NCBI GenBank assembly: GCA_007694915.1
Contig: REEV01000112.1
Coordinates: forward strand, 1 to 38,431
Origin: Cyanobium sp. PLM2.Bin73
GTDB taxonomy: Bacteria > Cyanobacteriota > Cyanobacteriia > PCC-6307 > Cyanobiaceae
Direction: 5' to 3'
Length of the DNA: 38,431 bases
Below, in pieces: positions 6,136 to 14,538 of the stretch. Below the pieces are notes generated by a model. That model was not told the origin of the DNA. It saw only the letters and a program-made list of their open reading frames with translations, and did not search any database. Numbering within the stretch: the first letter of the stretch is position 1; each line of letters begins with the position of its first letter. The translations under genes and the position numbers were made by a program.

Positions 6136-7974
6136 ATGCCCGCTTCCGCGTCCGCCTCCAGCACTGCCCCGGCGGCCGGGAGCACCATTCACCTGCCCAG
6201 AACCAGCGAGAGCGAGCAGCTGCTGCGCATCCGCCATTCGATGAGCCATGTGATGGCAATGGCGGTGCAGAAACTCTTCCCCAGGGCCCAGGTGACGATC
6301 GGTCCCTCGACCGAAAGCGGCTTCTATTACGACTTCGACAGTCCTGAGCCCTTCACCGAGGCCGATCTCAAGGCCATCAGGAAGGAGATGATCAGGATCA
6401 TCAACAGGAGACTGCCGCTCGAGCGCATCGAGGTGAGCCGCGCCGAGGCCGAGGCCCGCATCAAAGCCCAGAACGAGCCCTACAAACTGGAGATCCTGGC
6501 GGGCATCACCGAGCCCATCACCCTCTACACCCTCGGCGAGGAGTGGTGGGACCTGTGCGCCGGACCCCATGTTGCCCACACCGGCGAGCTCAATCCCCAG
6601 GCCTTCGCGCTGGAGAGCGTGGCCGGCGCCTACTGGCGCGGCGATGAGAAGAAGGCCCAGCTGCAGCGCATCTACGGCACCGCCTGGGAAACCGCCGAGC
6701 AGCTGGCCGAATACCAGCGCCGCAAGCAGGAGGCCCTGCGCCGCGACCACCGGCGCCTGGGCGTCGACCTGGATCTGTTCTCGATCGAGGATGAGGCCGG
6801 GGCCGGCCTGGTGTTCTGGCATCCCCGCGGCGCCCGCATGCGCCTGCTGATCGAGGACTTCTGGCGCCAGGCCCACTTCGCCGCCGGCTACGAGCTGCTC
6901 TACACCCCCCACGTGGCCGACATCAGCCTGTGGCAGACCTCAGGCCACCTCGACTTCTACAGCGAGAGCATGTTCGGTCCGATGCAGGTGGACGAGCGGC
7001 AGTTCCAGCTCAAGCCGATGAACTGCCCCTTCCACGTGCTCACCTACGCCAGCCGGCTGCGCTCCTACCGGGAACTGCCGATCCGCTGGGCGGAGCTGGG
7101 CACGGTGTACCGCTACGAGCGGCCGGGGGTCATGCACGGGCTGATGCGCGTGCGCGGCTTCACCCAGGACGACGCCCACGTGTTCTGCCTGCCCGACCAG
7201 ATCACCGCCGAAATCCTGCGCATCCTCGACCTCACCGAGGAGATCCTCTCGGCCTTCGACTTCCGCAGCTACGAGATCAACCTCTCCACCCGGCCCGAGA
7301 AGTCGATCGGCGATGACGCCGTGTGGGAGCTGGCGACCGCCGGCCTGGTGGAGGCCCTGGAGCGCAAGGGCTGGGCGTACAGCATCGACGCGGGTGGCGG
7401 CGCCTTCTACGGCCCCAAGATCGACCTCAAGATCGAGGATGCCATCGGCCGGATGTGGCAGTGCTCCACCATCCAGCTCGACTTCAACCTCCCCGAGCGC
7501 TTCCAGCTGGAGTACGTGGCCGCCGACGGCTCGCGCCAGCGCCCGATCATGATCCACCGCGCCATCTTCGGCTCGCTGGAGCGGTTCTTCGGGATCATGA
7601 CCGAGAACTACGCCGGCGATTTCCCCTTCTGGCTGGCCCCGGAGCAGGTGAGGCTGCTGCCGGTCACCGACGAGGTGCGACCCTTCGCCGAGCAGGTGCT
7701 CGGCCAGCTCGGCGCCGCCGGCATCCGCGCCAGCGTCGACCACTCCGGCGACCGCCTGGGCAAGCTGATCCGCACCGGCGAACAGATGAAGATTCCGGTG
7801 CTGGCCGTGATCGGCGCCCGCGAAGCCGAAACCGCCGCCGTGAGCCTGCGCAGCCGCCGCGATGGTGACCTCGGCACCAGGCCCGTGGCCTCCCTCCTGG
7901 AGGCGGCGCAACGGGCCAACCGCGACCGCGCCGCCGCCCTGGAGCTGGCCGGCCCGGTTGAGGTTGGGGTATGA
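6136..7974 (+). CDS. thrS: Threonyl-tRNA synthetase without TGS domain
   Basis: This class II synthetase charges tRNA-Thr. From the ATG at 6136 it has 612 residues; a TTG at 6115 would add seven. The N-terminal TGS domain of E. coli ThrRS is absent. The editing domain begins almost at once: its metal/editing residues are visible as H34 and H38 (HSMSH) and C141 and H145 (CAGPH). The zinc ligands of the active site are C297 (MNCPFH), H348 (DDAHVF) and H474 (MIHRAIFG). A C-terminal anticodon-binding domain follows. Loss of TGS is common in cyanobacterial ThrRS. The stop overlaps the glk start by 4 nt (ATGA). Confidence 0.96.
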   Translation: MPASASASSTAPAAGSTIHLPRTSESEQLLRIRHSMSHVMAMAVQKLFPRAQVTIGPSTESGFYYDFDSPEPFTEADLKAIRKEMIRIINRRLPLERIEVSRAEAEARIKAQNEPYKLEILAGITEPITLYTLGEEWWDLCAGPHVAHTGELNPQAFALESVAGAYWRGDEKKAQLQRIYGTAWETAEQLAEYQRRKQEALRRDHRRLGVDLDLFSIEDEAGAGLVFWHPRGARMRLLIEDFWRQAHFAAGYELLYTPHVADISLWQTSGHLDFYSESMFGPMQVDERQFQLKPMNCPFHVLTYASRLRSYRELPIRWAELGTVYRYERPGVMHGLMRVRGFTQDDAHVFCLPDQITAEILRILDLTEEILSAFDFRSYEINLSTRPEKSIGDDAVWELATAGLVEALERKGWAYSIDAGGGAFYGPKIDLKIEDAIGRMWQCSTIQLDFNLPERFQLEYVAADGSRQRPIMIHRAIFGSLERFFGIMTENYAGDFPFWLAPEQVRLLPVTDEVRPFAEQVLGQLGAAGIRASVDHSGDRLGKLIRTGEQMKIPVLAVIGAREAETAAVSLRSRRDGDLGTRPVASLLEAAQRANRDRAAALELAGPVEVGV

Positions 7975-8981
7975 GCATCGTGCTGGCCGGTGACATCGGC
8001 GGAACCAAGACCCTGCTGGCCCTCTACCGGGCCAGCGGCGACCTGCTCGAACCGCTCTGCTCCCGCCGCTACAACTCCGAGGAGTGGCCCGATCTGGCCC
8101 CGATGGTGGTGGCCTTCCTGGCGGAGGCCCGCGACACGGCCGCCCCCGATGACCGGCCGGCGGCGGCCTGTTTTGCCGTGGCCGGCCCGGTGCAGCAGGG
8201 GGCGGCCCGGCTCACCAACCTGCCCTGGCAGCTGGAGGAGCGGCAGCTGAGCAAGGCCATCGGCATCGCGCCGGTGGAGCTGGTGAACGACTTCGCCGTG
8301 CTGGTGTATGGCCTGCACCACTTCGGCAGTGCCCAGCAGGCCTCGATCCGCCAGGGCAGCGCCTGCAACGGCGAGCCGGTGCTGATCCTCGGCGCCGGTA
8401 CCGGACTGGGGGTGGCCTTCGGGGTGCCGGGACCGGCGGGACTGACGGCGGTGGCCAGCGAGGCCGCCCATGCTGAATTCGCGCCGCGCAACCCGGCCGA
8501 GTGGCAGCTCAAGCAGTGGCTGGCCCAGGAGCTGGGCATCCAGCGGGTGTCGGTGGAGCGGGTGGTGAGCGGCACCGGCCTCGGCCACGTGGCCCGTTGG
8601 CTGCTGAGTGAACGCCACCCCGACGGCGAGCACCCCCTGCACCAGTGCAACGGCGACCTGCCGGCAGCCGTGGCCAACGCGGCGGCCCTCGGCGACCCCC
8701 TGGCCCGCGATGCCCTCGACCTCTGGCTGGAGGCCTATGGCAGCGTCACCGGCGATCTGGCCCTGACCGGGCTCTGCCGGGGCGGCATCTGGCTGGCCGG
8801 CGGCACGGCCGGCAAGCTGCTGATGGAGCTGCGCAGCCCCCTGTTCCGCCGCGCCTTCCTCGACAAGGGCCGCCTGGGGGTGGTGCTCGAGCCACTGCCG
8901 ATCACAGCGGTGATCGACTCGGCCTGCGGCGAATTCAGCGCCGCCTGCCGGGCACGCATGCTGCTGGATGCGGCGGGCTGA
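7971..8981 (+). CDS. glk: Glucokinase (Glk family)
   Basis: The enzyme phosphorylates glucose with ATP to glucose 6-phosphate, feeding glycolysis and the oxidative pentose phosphate pathway. It has 336 residues. The phosphate-binding motif GDIGGTK is at 8-14, the catalytic base is D107 in LVNDFAV, and GAGTGLGVAF and a C-terminal GGIWLAGGTAGK match the ATP-binding fold of the non-ROK glucokinase family. The start overlaps the thrS stop by 4 nt, so translation is coupled. A second, unrelated glucokinase-like gene (ROK type) lies at 17908-18849. Confidence 0.93.
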   Translation: MSIVLAGDIGGTKTLLALYRASGDLLEPLCSRRYNSEEWPDLAPMVVAFLAEARDTAAPDDRPAAACFAVAGPVQQGAARLTNLPWQLEERQLSKAIGIAPVELVNDFAVLVYGLHHFGSAQQASIRQGSACNGEPVLILGAGTGLGVAFGVPGPAGLTAVASEAAHAEFAPRNPAEWQLKQWLAQELGIQRVSVERVVSGTGLGHVARWLLSERHPDGEHPLHQCNGDLPAAVANAAALGDPLARDALDLWLEAYGSVTGDLALTGLCRGGIWLAGGTAGKLLMELRSPLFRRAFLDKGRLGVVLEPLPITAVIDSACGEFSAACRARMLLDAAG

Positions 8982-8983
8982 GA

Positions 8984-9006
8984 CACTGGCCCCAGCAGAG
9001 CCAGTG
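8984..9006 (+). other. Hairpin just before thrB start codon
   Basis: A perfect 7-bp stem, cactggc (8984-8990) with gccagtg (9000-9006), has a 9-nt loop and ends 2 nt before the thrB ATG. It starts right after the glk stop. It occupies the position where a ribosome-binding site would be expected, and no Shine-Dalgarno sequence is seen. Confidence 0.55.
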
Positions 9007-9008
9007 CC

Positions 9009-9959
9009 ATGGTGCGCCCGCGGATCGGCCAAGGGGTCGTTGTTCACGTTCCGGCCACCACCGCCAATGTGGGTCCGGGCTTCGACTGCCTGGGGGCGGC
9101 GCTGGCCCTCGACAACGTGTTCGAGATGCGCTGCCTGGAATGGGACAGCCAGCGCTTCGACCTGATCATCGAGAGCCAGGAGGGCTCCCACCTGCGCGGC
9201 GGTCCGGACAACCTCGTGTACCGCTCAGCCCAGCGGGTGTGGAAGGAGGCCGGCGAGGAGCCGGTGGGGCTGGAGGCCCGGGTGCGTCTGGCGGTGCCGC
9301 CGGCCCGGGGCCTGGGCAGCAGCGCCACCGCGATCGTGGCGGGACTGATGGGGGCCAATGCCCTGGTGGGCGAGCCCCTGAGCAAGGAGAAACTGCTGGA
9401 GCTGGCGATCGACATCGAAGGCCATCCCGACAACGTCGTGCCCTCCCTGGTGGGGGGCCTGTGCATGACCGCCCGGGCAGCCTCCCACCGCTGGCGGGTG
9501 GTGCGCTGCGAATGGTCGCCGGAGGTGGTGGCGGTGGTGGCGATTCCGGCCATCCGGCTCACCACCAGCGAGGCCCGGCGCGCCATGCCCAAGGCCATCC
9601 CGGTGGCCGACGCGGTGGTGAACCTCGGGGCCCTCACCCTGCTGCTGCAGGGCCTGCGCACCGGCAACGGCGACCTGATCACCGACGGCATGCACGACCG
9701 GCTGCACGAGCCCTACCGCTGGGGGCTGATCCCCGGTGGCCAGAAGGTGCGCGAGGCGGCCCTGCAGGCGGGAGCCTGGGGTTGCGTGATCAGCGGCGCC
9801 GGACCCAGCCTGCTGGCCCTCTGCCGTGCCGACGTGGCCGACGCCGTGCGCCGCGAGATGCTGGTGGCCTGGCACCGGGCCGGCGTGGAGGCCCGCGGCG
9901 AGGTGCTGAACGTGCAGCAGCACGGCAGCCAGTGGCTGCCGTTGCCCGACCGCGACTGA
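9009..9959 (+). CDS. thrB: Homoserine kinase
   Basis: This GHMP-family kinase phosphorylates L-homoserine to O-phosphohomoserine in threonine synthesis. It has 316 residues. VPATTANVGPGFDCLG near residue 15 is the usual ThrB N-terminus, PARGLGSSA (98-106) is the GHMP ATP-binding loop, and GHPDNVVPSLVGG and SGAGPSLLAL are the further family motifs. It follows glk by 27 bp with no visible promoter, so it is probably transcribed with thrS and glk. A hairpin directly precedes its ATG. Confidence 0.95.
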   Translation: MVRPRIGQGVVVHVPATTANVGPGFDCLGAALALDNVFEMRCLEWDSQRFDLIIESQEGSHLRGGPDNLVYRSAQRVWKEAGEEPVGLEARVRLAVPPARGLGSSATAIVAGLMGANALVGEPLSKEKLLELAIDIEGHPDNVVPSLVGGLCMTARAASHRWRVVRCEWSPEVVAVVAIPAIRLTTSEARRAMPKAIPVADAVVNLGALTLLLQGLRTGNGDLITDGMHDRLHEPYRWGLIPGGQKVREAALQAGAWGCVISGAGPSLLALCRADVADAVRREMLVAWHRAGVEARGEVLNVQQHGSQWLPLPDRD

Positions 9960-9970
9960 AGGACCGCGAC

Positions 9971-9986
9971 TGAGTACATCTACTCA
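9971..9986. other. Small inverted repeat after thrB
   Basis: TGAGTA, CATC, TACTCA is a perfect 6-bp inverted repeat 12 nt after the thrB stop. It lacks a T-run, so it is a poor terminator. It could be a regulator site ahead of ndhD. It does not match the cyanobacterial LexA consensus in its right half. Confidence 0.35.
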
Positions 9987-10005
9987 CCGCCTTTGGAGCG
10001 GCTGA

Positions 10006-10011
10006 TAGGGT
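10006..10011 (+). promoter_or_regulatory. Putative -10 element of ndhD
   Basis: TAGGGT lies 25 nt before the ndhD ATG. No clear -35 is seen. Its placement matches the hexamers in front of thrS, glgB and hemE. Confidence 0.35.
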
Positions 10012-10014
10012 CGA

Positions 10015-10032
10015 TGCCGATTTCTATCGGCA
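10015..10032 (+). other. Hairpin just before ndhD start codon
   Basis: tgccgat (10015-10021) pairs with atcggca (10026-10032) around the loop ttct. The stem ends 4 nt before the ATG at 10037 and runs into the only purine-rich stretch (agggg) next to the start. It could restrict ribosome access. Confidence 0.55.
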
Positions 10033-10036
10033 GGGG

Positions 10037-11596
10037 ATGGACGCCAGCCTGGCTCTCGCACCGGCCTTTCCCTGGCTCAGCCTGATCGTGCTGCTGCCGG
10101 CGGCGGTGGCGCTGGTCATGCCCCTGCTTCCTGGCGACGGCAGCGACCCGCGACTGCCCCGCAGCCTGGCCCTGGGGGTGCTGGCGATCGACCTGGTGCT
10201 GATGCTGGTGTGCTTCAGCGGCCAGTTCGACGGCTCCCTCAGCGATCTGCAGCTGGTGGAGCGGGTGAGCTGGGTGCCGGTGCTGGGGCTGGAGTGGTCG
10301 CTGGCGGCCGACGGCCTCTCGGCCCCGCTGGTGGTGCTCTCCGGCCTGGTGACCTTCCTCTCGGTGGCGGCCAGCTGGAAGGTGAACCGCAAGACCCGGC
10401 TCTACTTCGCCCTGATGCTGGTGCAGGCCTCGGCCCAGGGCCTGGTGTTTCTCTCCCAGGACTTCCTGCTGTTCTTCCTGGCCTGGGAGCTGGAGCTGGT
10501 GCCGGTGTACCTGCTGATCGCCATCTGGGGCGGCAAGCAGCGCCAGTACGCCGCCACCAAGTTCATCCTCTACACCGCCACCGCCTCCCTGCTGATCCTG
10601 GTGAGCGGCCTGGCCCTGGCCTTCAACGGTCCCTTCACCTTCAACCTCGCCGAGCTGGCCGGGCGCAGCGCCGGCGGCAGCTTCGGGCTGCTGTGTTACC
10701 TGGGCTTCCTGGTGGGCTTCGGCGTCAAGCTGCCGATATTCCCCCTGCACACCTGGCTGCCCGATGCCCACGGCGAAGCCAACGCGCCGGTGTCGATGCT
10801 GCTGGCCGGCGTGCTGCTGAAGATGGGCGGCTACGCCCTGATGCGCTTCAACGTGCAGATGCTGCCTGAGGCCCACCTGGTGCTGGCGCCGGCCCTGATC
10901 GTGCTGGGCATCGTCAACATCATCTACGGCGCCCTCAACGCCTTTGCCCAGGACAACGTCAAGCGGCGCATCGCCTGCAGCTCCGTGAGCCACATGGGCT
11001 TCGTGCTGGTGGGCATCGGCGCCATCGACGCCCTCGGCATGAGCGGCGCGATGCTGCAAATGATCAGCCACGGGCTGATCGCGGCGGCCATGTTCTTCAT
11101 CACCGGGGTGTTCTACGAGCGCACCGAAACGCTCTCGATCCCCAACATGGGGGGTCTGGCCAAGGCCCTGCCGATCACCTTCGCCTTCTTCCTGGCCAGC
11201 TGCCTGGCGTCGCTGGCCCTGCCCGGCATGAGCGGGTTCGTGAGCGAGATCACCGTGTTCCTGGGGGTCACCGCCAACGAGGGCTTCACCATCGGCTTCC
11301 GGGTGATCACCATCGTGCTGGCCGCCATCGGCCTGGTGCTCACGCCGGTGTATCTGCTCAGCCTCTGCCGCCGGGTGTTCTTCGGTCCCCGCATACCGGC
11401 CCTGGCCGTGGTGGGCGACATGACCCCCAGGGAGCTGGTGATCGGTCTCACCCTGCTGGTGCCCACCCTGGTGATCGGCTTCTGGCCGCGGGTGGCGATC
11501 GACTTCTACGAGGCCAGCACCAACGCCCTCTCCACCCAGCTCAGCGCCGGCGTGTCGATGGCCATGGCCCTGGGACGGTTCACCGCCCTAGGCTGA
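10037..11596 (+). CDS. ndhD: NDH-1 subunit NdhD (NAD(P)H-quinone oxidoreductase chain 4)
   Basis: This antiporter-like proton-pumping subunit belongs to the thylakoid NDH-1 complex, which takes electrons to plastoquinone in respiration and cyclic flow. It has 519 residues and about 14 hydrophobic segments. The key charged residues are present: E151 in [11 protein letters not shown] and K231 in [19 protein letters not shown], matching the E. coli NuoM glutamate and lysine used in proton transfer. [13 protein letters not shown] and [16 protein letters not shown] are further family signatures. The sequence looks like the respiratory NdhD1/D2 type rather than the CO2-uptake D3/D4 type, but I cannot prove that here. 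It probably has its own promoter. Confidence 0.95.
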   Translation: MDASLALAPAFPWLSLIVLLPAAVALVMPLLPGDGSDPRLPRSLALGVLAIDLVLMLVCFSGQFDGSLSDLQLVERVSWVPVLGLEWSLAADGLSAPLVVLSGLVTFLSVAASWKVNRKTRLYFALMLVQASAQGLVFLSQDFLLFFLAWELELVPVYLLIAIWGGKQRQYAATKFILYTATASLLILVSGLALAFNGPFTFNLAELAGRSAGGSFGLLCYLGFLVGFGVKLPIFPLHTWLPDAHGEANAPVSMLLAGVLLKMGGYALMRFNVQMLPEAHLVLAPALIVLGIVNIIYGALNAFAQDNVKRRIACSSVSHMGFVLVGIGAIDALGMSGAMLQMISHGLIAAAMFFITGVFYERTETLSIPNMGGLAKALPITFAFFLASCLASLALPGMSGFVSEITVFLGVTANEGFTIGFRVITIVLAAIGLVLTPVYLLSLCRRVFFGPRIPALAVVGDMTPRELVIGLTLLVPTLVIGFWPRVAIDFYEASTNALSTQLSAGVSMAMALGRFTALG

Positions 11597-11649
11597 ACCG
11601 CGCGGGCACGGCCGGATGGTCTGAAATGGCGGCAGTGATCTCACCGCCA
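11589..11649 (+). promoter_or_regulatory. Putative -10 element and start-codon hairpin of the M3 oligopeptidase gene
   Basis: TAGGCT at 11589-11594 overlaps the end of ndhD and lies 54 nt before the next ATG. A 6-bp stem, tggcgg (11627-11632) with ccgcca (11644-11649), runs into the first base of that ATG. Both are weak alone. The hairpin resembles those before thrB and ndhD. Confidence 0.3.
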
Positions 11650-13784
11650 TGCTCAGCACTCCAGGCAGCGCCAGGGCCAGCAGCGATCAGGCGGCGCAAC
11701 GCCCGCCCCTGCTGAGCGGCGAGGGTCTGCCGCCGTTTGAGGCCATCACCCCCGAGCAGGTGGACGGGGCCATCCCGGCCCTGCTGGCCGAGCTCAACGA
11801 GGAGCTGAACGCCCTCGAGCAGCAGCTGCAGCAGCACCTCGACGCCGCCCAGGAAGCCGGGGGTGGGCCGGCCATCGGCTGGAGCGATCTGATGGATCCC
11901 CTCCACCACCTGGAGGAGCGGCTGCGCTGGAGCTGGGGAGTGGTGAGCCACCTGCACGGCGTCTGCAACACCCCCGAGCTGCGCCAGGCCTACCAGAACC
12001 AGCAGGGCGCCGTGGTGGCCTTCGGCAGCCGCGCCGGCCAGAGCCAACCGATCTACCGCGCCCTGCAGCAGCTGGCGGCCCAGGATCTCGATGGCACCCA
12101 GCGGCGGATCGTGGAGGCCGAGCTGCGCCACATGCGCCTGCGGGGCGTGGGCCTGGAGGGGCCGGAGCAGGAAGGCTTCAATGCCGCCACCGCCGAGCTG
12201 GCCAAGCTGGCCAGCGACTTCGGCAACCACGTGCTCGATGCCACCAACGACTGGAGCCTCACGCTCACCGGCGAGGAGGAACTCGATGGCCTGCCCGACA
12301 GCCTGCGCGACCTGCTGGCCCAGGCGGCCCGCGATGCCGACGAGCAGGGCTGGCGGCTGGGGCTGGACATGCCGCGGGTGCTGCCGTTCCTGAAGTACAG
12401 CCGCCGCCGGGACCTGCGCGAAACCGTCTACCGCGCCCAGGTGGGCCGTGCCTCCAACGGCGAGGGCAACAACTGGCCGCTGATCGAGCGCATCCTCACG
12501 CTGCGGCTGGAGCAGGCCCGGAGGCTCGACTACGCCAACTGGGCCGAGGTGAGCCTGGCCAGCAAGATGGCCGGCTCGGTGGCCGAGGTGGAGCAGTTGC
12601 TGGAGGACCTGCGGGCGGCGGCCTACCCGGCGGCCGAGCGGGAACTTGAGGAGTTGCGCGCCTGTGCCCGCCGCCACGGCGCCCCGGAAGCCGACGACCT
12701 CAAGCCCTGGGATGTGAGCCACTGGGCCGAGGTGCTGCGCCAGGAGAGCTTCGAGCTCAATTCCGAGGCCCTGCGGCCCTGGTTCCCCCTGGAGCAGGTG
12801 CTGCAGGGGCTGTTCGGCCTCTGCCAGCGGCTGTTTGACATCCGCATCGTGGCCACCGAAGCCGGCGAGGCCCCCACCTGGCACCCGGATGTGCGCTACT
12901 TCCGCGTGCTCGACGGGGCCAGTGGCGATCCGCTGGCGGCGTTCTATCTCGATCCCTACAGCCGGCCCGGCAGCAAGCGCGGCGGCGCCTGGATGGATGA
13001 GTGCCTGGGCCGCAGCAACACCCGCAGCGGCGAGCCGGTGCTGCCGGTGGCCTACCTGATCTGCAACCAGAGCCCGCCGCTGGGCGACACCCCCAGCCTG
13101 ATGACCTTCGAGGAGGTGGAAACCCTCTTCCACGAGTTCGGCCACGGCCTGCAGCACATGCTCACCACCGTGGAGCGCCCCCAGGCCGCCGGCATCAGCA
13201 ACGTGGAGTGGGACGCGGTGGAGCTGCCCAGCCAGTTCATGGAGAACTGGTGCTACGACCGCACCACGCTGATGGGCATGGCCCGCCACTGGCAGACGGG
13301 GGAGCCACTGCCGGAGGCGGAGTATCAGAAGCTGCTGGCCGCCCGCACCTTCATGGGCGGCAGCGCCACCCTGCGCCAGGTGCACTTCGCCCTCACCGAC
13401 CTGCGCCTGCACAGCCAGTGGACTCCAGACTGCGGCCAGAGTCCGGAGCAGCTGCGCCGGGAGCTGGCCCGCACCACCACGGTGCTGGAGCCGATCCCCG
13501 AGGACGCCTTCCTGTGCGCCTTCAGCCACATCTTCGCCGGCGGCTACTCGGCCGGCTACTACTCCTACAAGTGGGCCGAAGTGCTCAGCGCCGACGCCTT
13601 CAGCGCCTTCGAGGAGGTGGGCCTCGACGATGAGGACCAGGTGGTGGCCACGGGCCGCCGCTTTCGCGACACCGTGCTCAGCCTGGGCGGCAGCCGCTCG
13701 CCGGCGGAGGTGTTCGAGGCCTTCCGCGGCCGCTCACCGAGCCCCGAGGCCCTGATCCGCCACTCCGGTCTGGCGGACACCTGA
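11649..13784 (+). CDS. prlC: M3-family oligopeptidase (oligopeptidase A type)
   Basis: This zinc metallopeptidase of the M3 family is expected to degrade short peptides in the cytoplasm, including cleaved signal and transit peptides. It has 711 residues, close to E. coli oligopeptidase A. The zinc site is HEFGH at 495-499, and the third ligand lies in WDAVELPSQFMENWC about 25 residues later. FAGGYSAGYYSYKWAEVLSAD near the C-terminus is also typical. There is no signal peptide. It follows ndhD by 52 bp and converges on the lipase gene with only 15 bp between stops. Confidence 0.93.
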   Translation: MLSTPGSARASSDQAAQRPPLLSGEGLPPFEAITPEQVDGAIPALLAELNEELNALEQQLQQHLDAAQEAGGGPAIGWSDLMDPLHHLEERLRWSWGVVSHLHGVCNTPELRQAYQNQQGAVVAFGSRAGQSQPIYRALQQLAAQDLDGTQRRIVEAELRHMRLRGVGLEGPEQEGFNAATAELAKLASDFGNHVLDATNDWSLTLTGEEELDGLPDSLRDLLAQAARDADEQGWRLGLDMPRVLPFLKYSRRRDLRETVYRAQVGRASNGEGNNWPLIERILTLRLEQARRLDYANWAEVSLASKMAGSVAEVEQLLEDLRAAAYPAAERELEELRACARRHGAPEADDLKPWDVSHWAEVLRQESFELNSEALRPWFPLEQVLQGLFGLCQRLFDIRIVATEAGEAPTWHPDVRYFRVLDGASGDPLAAFYLDPYSRPGSKRGGAWMDECLGRSNTRSGEPVLPVAYLICNQSPPLGDTPSLMTFEEVETLFHEFGHGLQHMLTTVERPQAAGISNVEWDAVELPSQFMENWCYDRTTLMGMARHWQTGEPLPEAEYQKLLAARTFMGGSATLRQVHFALTDLRLHSQWTPDCGQSPEQLRRELARTTTVLEPIPEDAFLCAFSHIFAGGYSAGYYSYKWAEVLSADAFSAFEEVGLDDEDQVVATGRRFRDTVLSLGGSRSPAEVFEAFRGRSPSPEALIRHSGLADT

Positions 13785-13799
13785 GGGGCACGGGGCGAC

Positions 13800-14516
13800 T
13801 CAGGGCCGCAGCAGCTCCGCCACGATCGGTCTGAGACCGGCGGGGCTGGTGATCAGCTGCTGGTGGTGCCACACCGGCAGCTGATGGGACGGGCCCCGGG
13901 GCAGCACACCGGTCCAGCTGGGCACCACCATCTGATCGCTCAGACACCAGAAGCTGGTGCAGTCCACTCCCTCGAGACCGTCGGGATCGTCGTTGAGCCG
14001 CTGCAGCAGGGGGCTGCCGGGCCGCAGGTCGGCCACGGTGGACAACCAGCGGCGTGGCCAGGGCAGCGCCAGCAGGCTGCCCTGCTGCGGACTGCCCACG
14101 CTGATGAAGCGGCGGGTGCGCTCCCGCCCCCCGAGGAGCTGGATCCAGGTGCGGGCGATCACCCCGCCGAGGGAGAAGCCGAGCACGTCCACCTCCTGGT
14201 GGGGCCCGAAGCTGGCGTCCACCTCCTCCCCGAGTTCCCTGGCCAGTTCCAGCACCGGGCGTTCCCCCAATCCATGGGGCAGGTGGGGCACCAGCACCGG
14301 TTCACGGCGGCCCTCGAGCTGCTTTTCCAGGCGCCGGAACAGGCCCGGGGTGTCCCACAGGCCGTGCACCAGCACCAGCGGGGGCGAGGCGGACGCGGGC
14401 GGGGCTTCGGGCAGCAACCTGTCGGGCTGCGGGGTGTCGGGCTTAGGGGTGTCGGGCTGGGGGGTATCGGCTGCTGACGGTGAATCGGACATGACGGCGT
14501 GGGGGGACGGAACCAT
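13800..14516 (-). CDS. Alpha/beta hydrolase, lipase-like
   Basis: The protein has 238 residues from the ATG at 14514-14516; a second ATG eight codons later (14490-14492) is equally possible. Residues 17-32 are an imperfect DTPQP/DTPKP repeat, probably a flexible tail. The fold starts with LVLVHGLWDTP (48-57, oxyanion region). The nucleophile is S115 in GFSLGG, and a late histidine lies in VWHHQQLITSP. This is the pattern of triacylglycerol-lipase-like esterases that act as small soluble enzymes. No signal peptide is seen. The substrate is unknown. Its start codon lies only 22 bp from the divergent kinase gene. Confidence 0.85.
   Translation of the reverse strand: MVPSPHAVMSDSPSAADTPQPDTPKPDTPQPDRLLPEAPPASASPPLVLVHGLWDTPGLFRRLEKQLEGRREPVLVPHLPHGLGERPVLELARELGEEVDASFGPHQEVDVLGFSLGGVIARTWIQLLGGRERTRRFISVGSPQQGSLLALPWPRRWLSTVADLRPGSPLLQRLNDDPDGLEGVDCTSFWCLSDQMVVPSWTGVLPRGPSHQLPVWHHQQLITSPAGLRPIVAELLRP
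14421..14465 (-). repeat. Three tandem 15-bp repeats inside the lipase gene
   Basis: Units at 14421-14435, 14436-14450 and 14451-14465 read gtcgggctgcggggt, gtcgggcttaggggt and gtcgggctggggggt on the plus strand. They encode the five-residue DTPQP/DTPKP repeat of the hydrolase N-terminus. Such repeats readily change copy number. Confidence 0.8.
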
Positions 14517-14538
14517 CCGCTCAGGTCAGGATGGCGCC

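Noticed and set aside
9971-9986. LexA/SOS box after thrB
   Set aside because: The left half resembles AGTAC, but the right half lacks the GTWC part of the cyanobacterial consensus, and ndhD is not an expected target.
13785-13799. Bidirectional terminator between the M3 peptidase and lipase genes
   Set aside because: Only a 5-bp ctgag/ctcag pairing is possible and no T-run follows on either strand.
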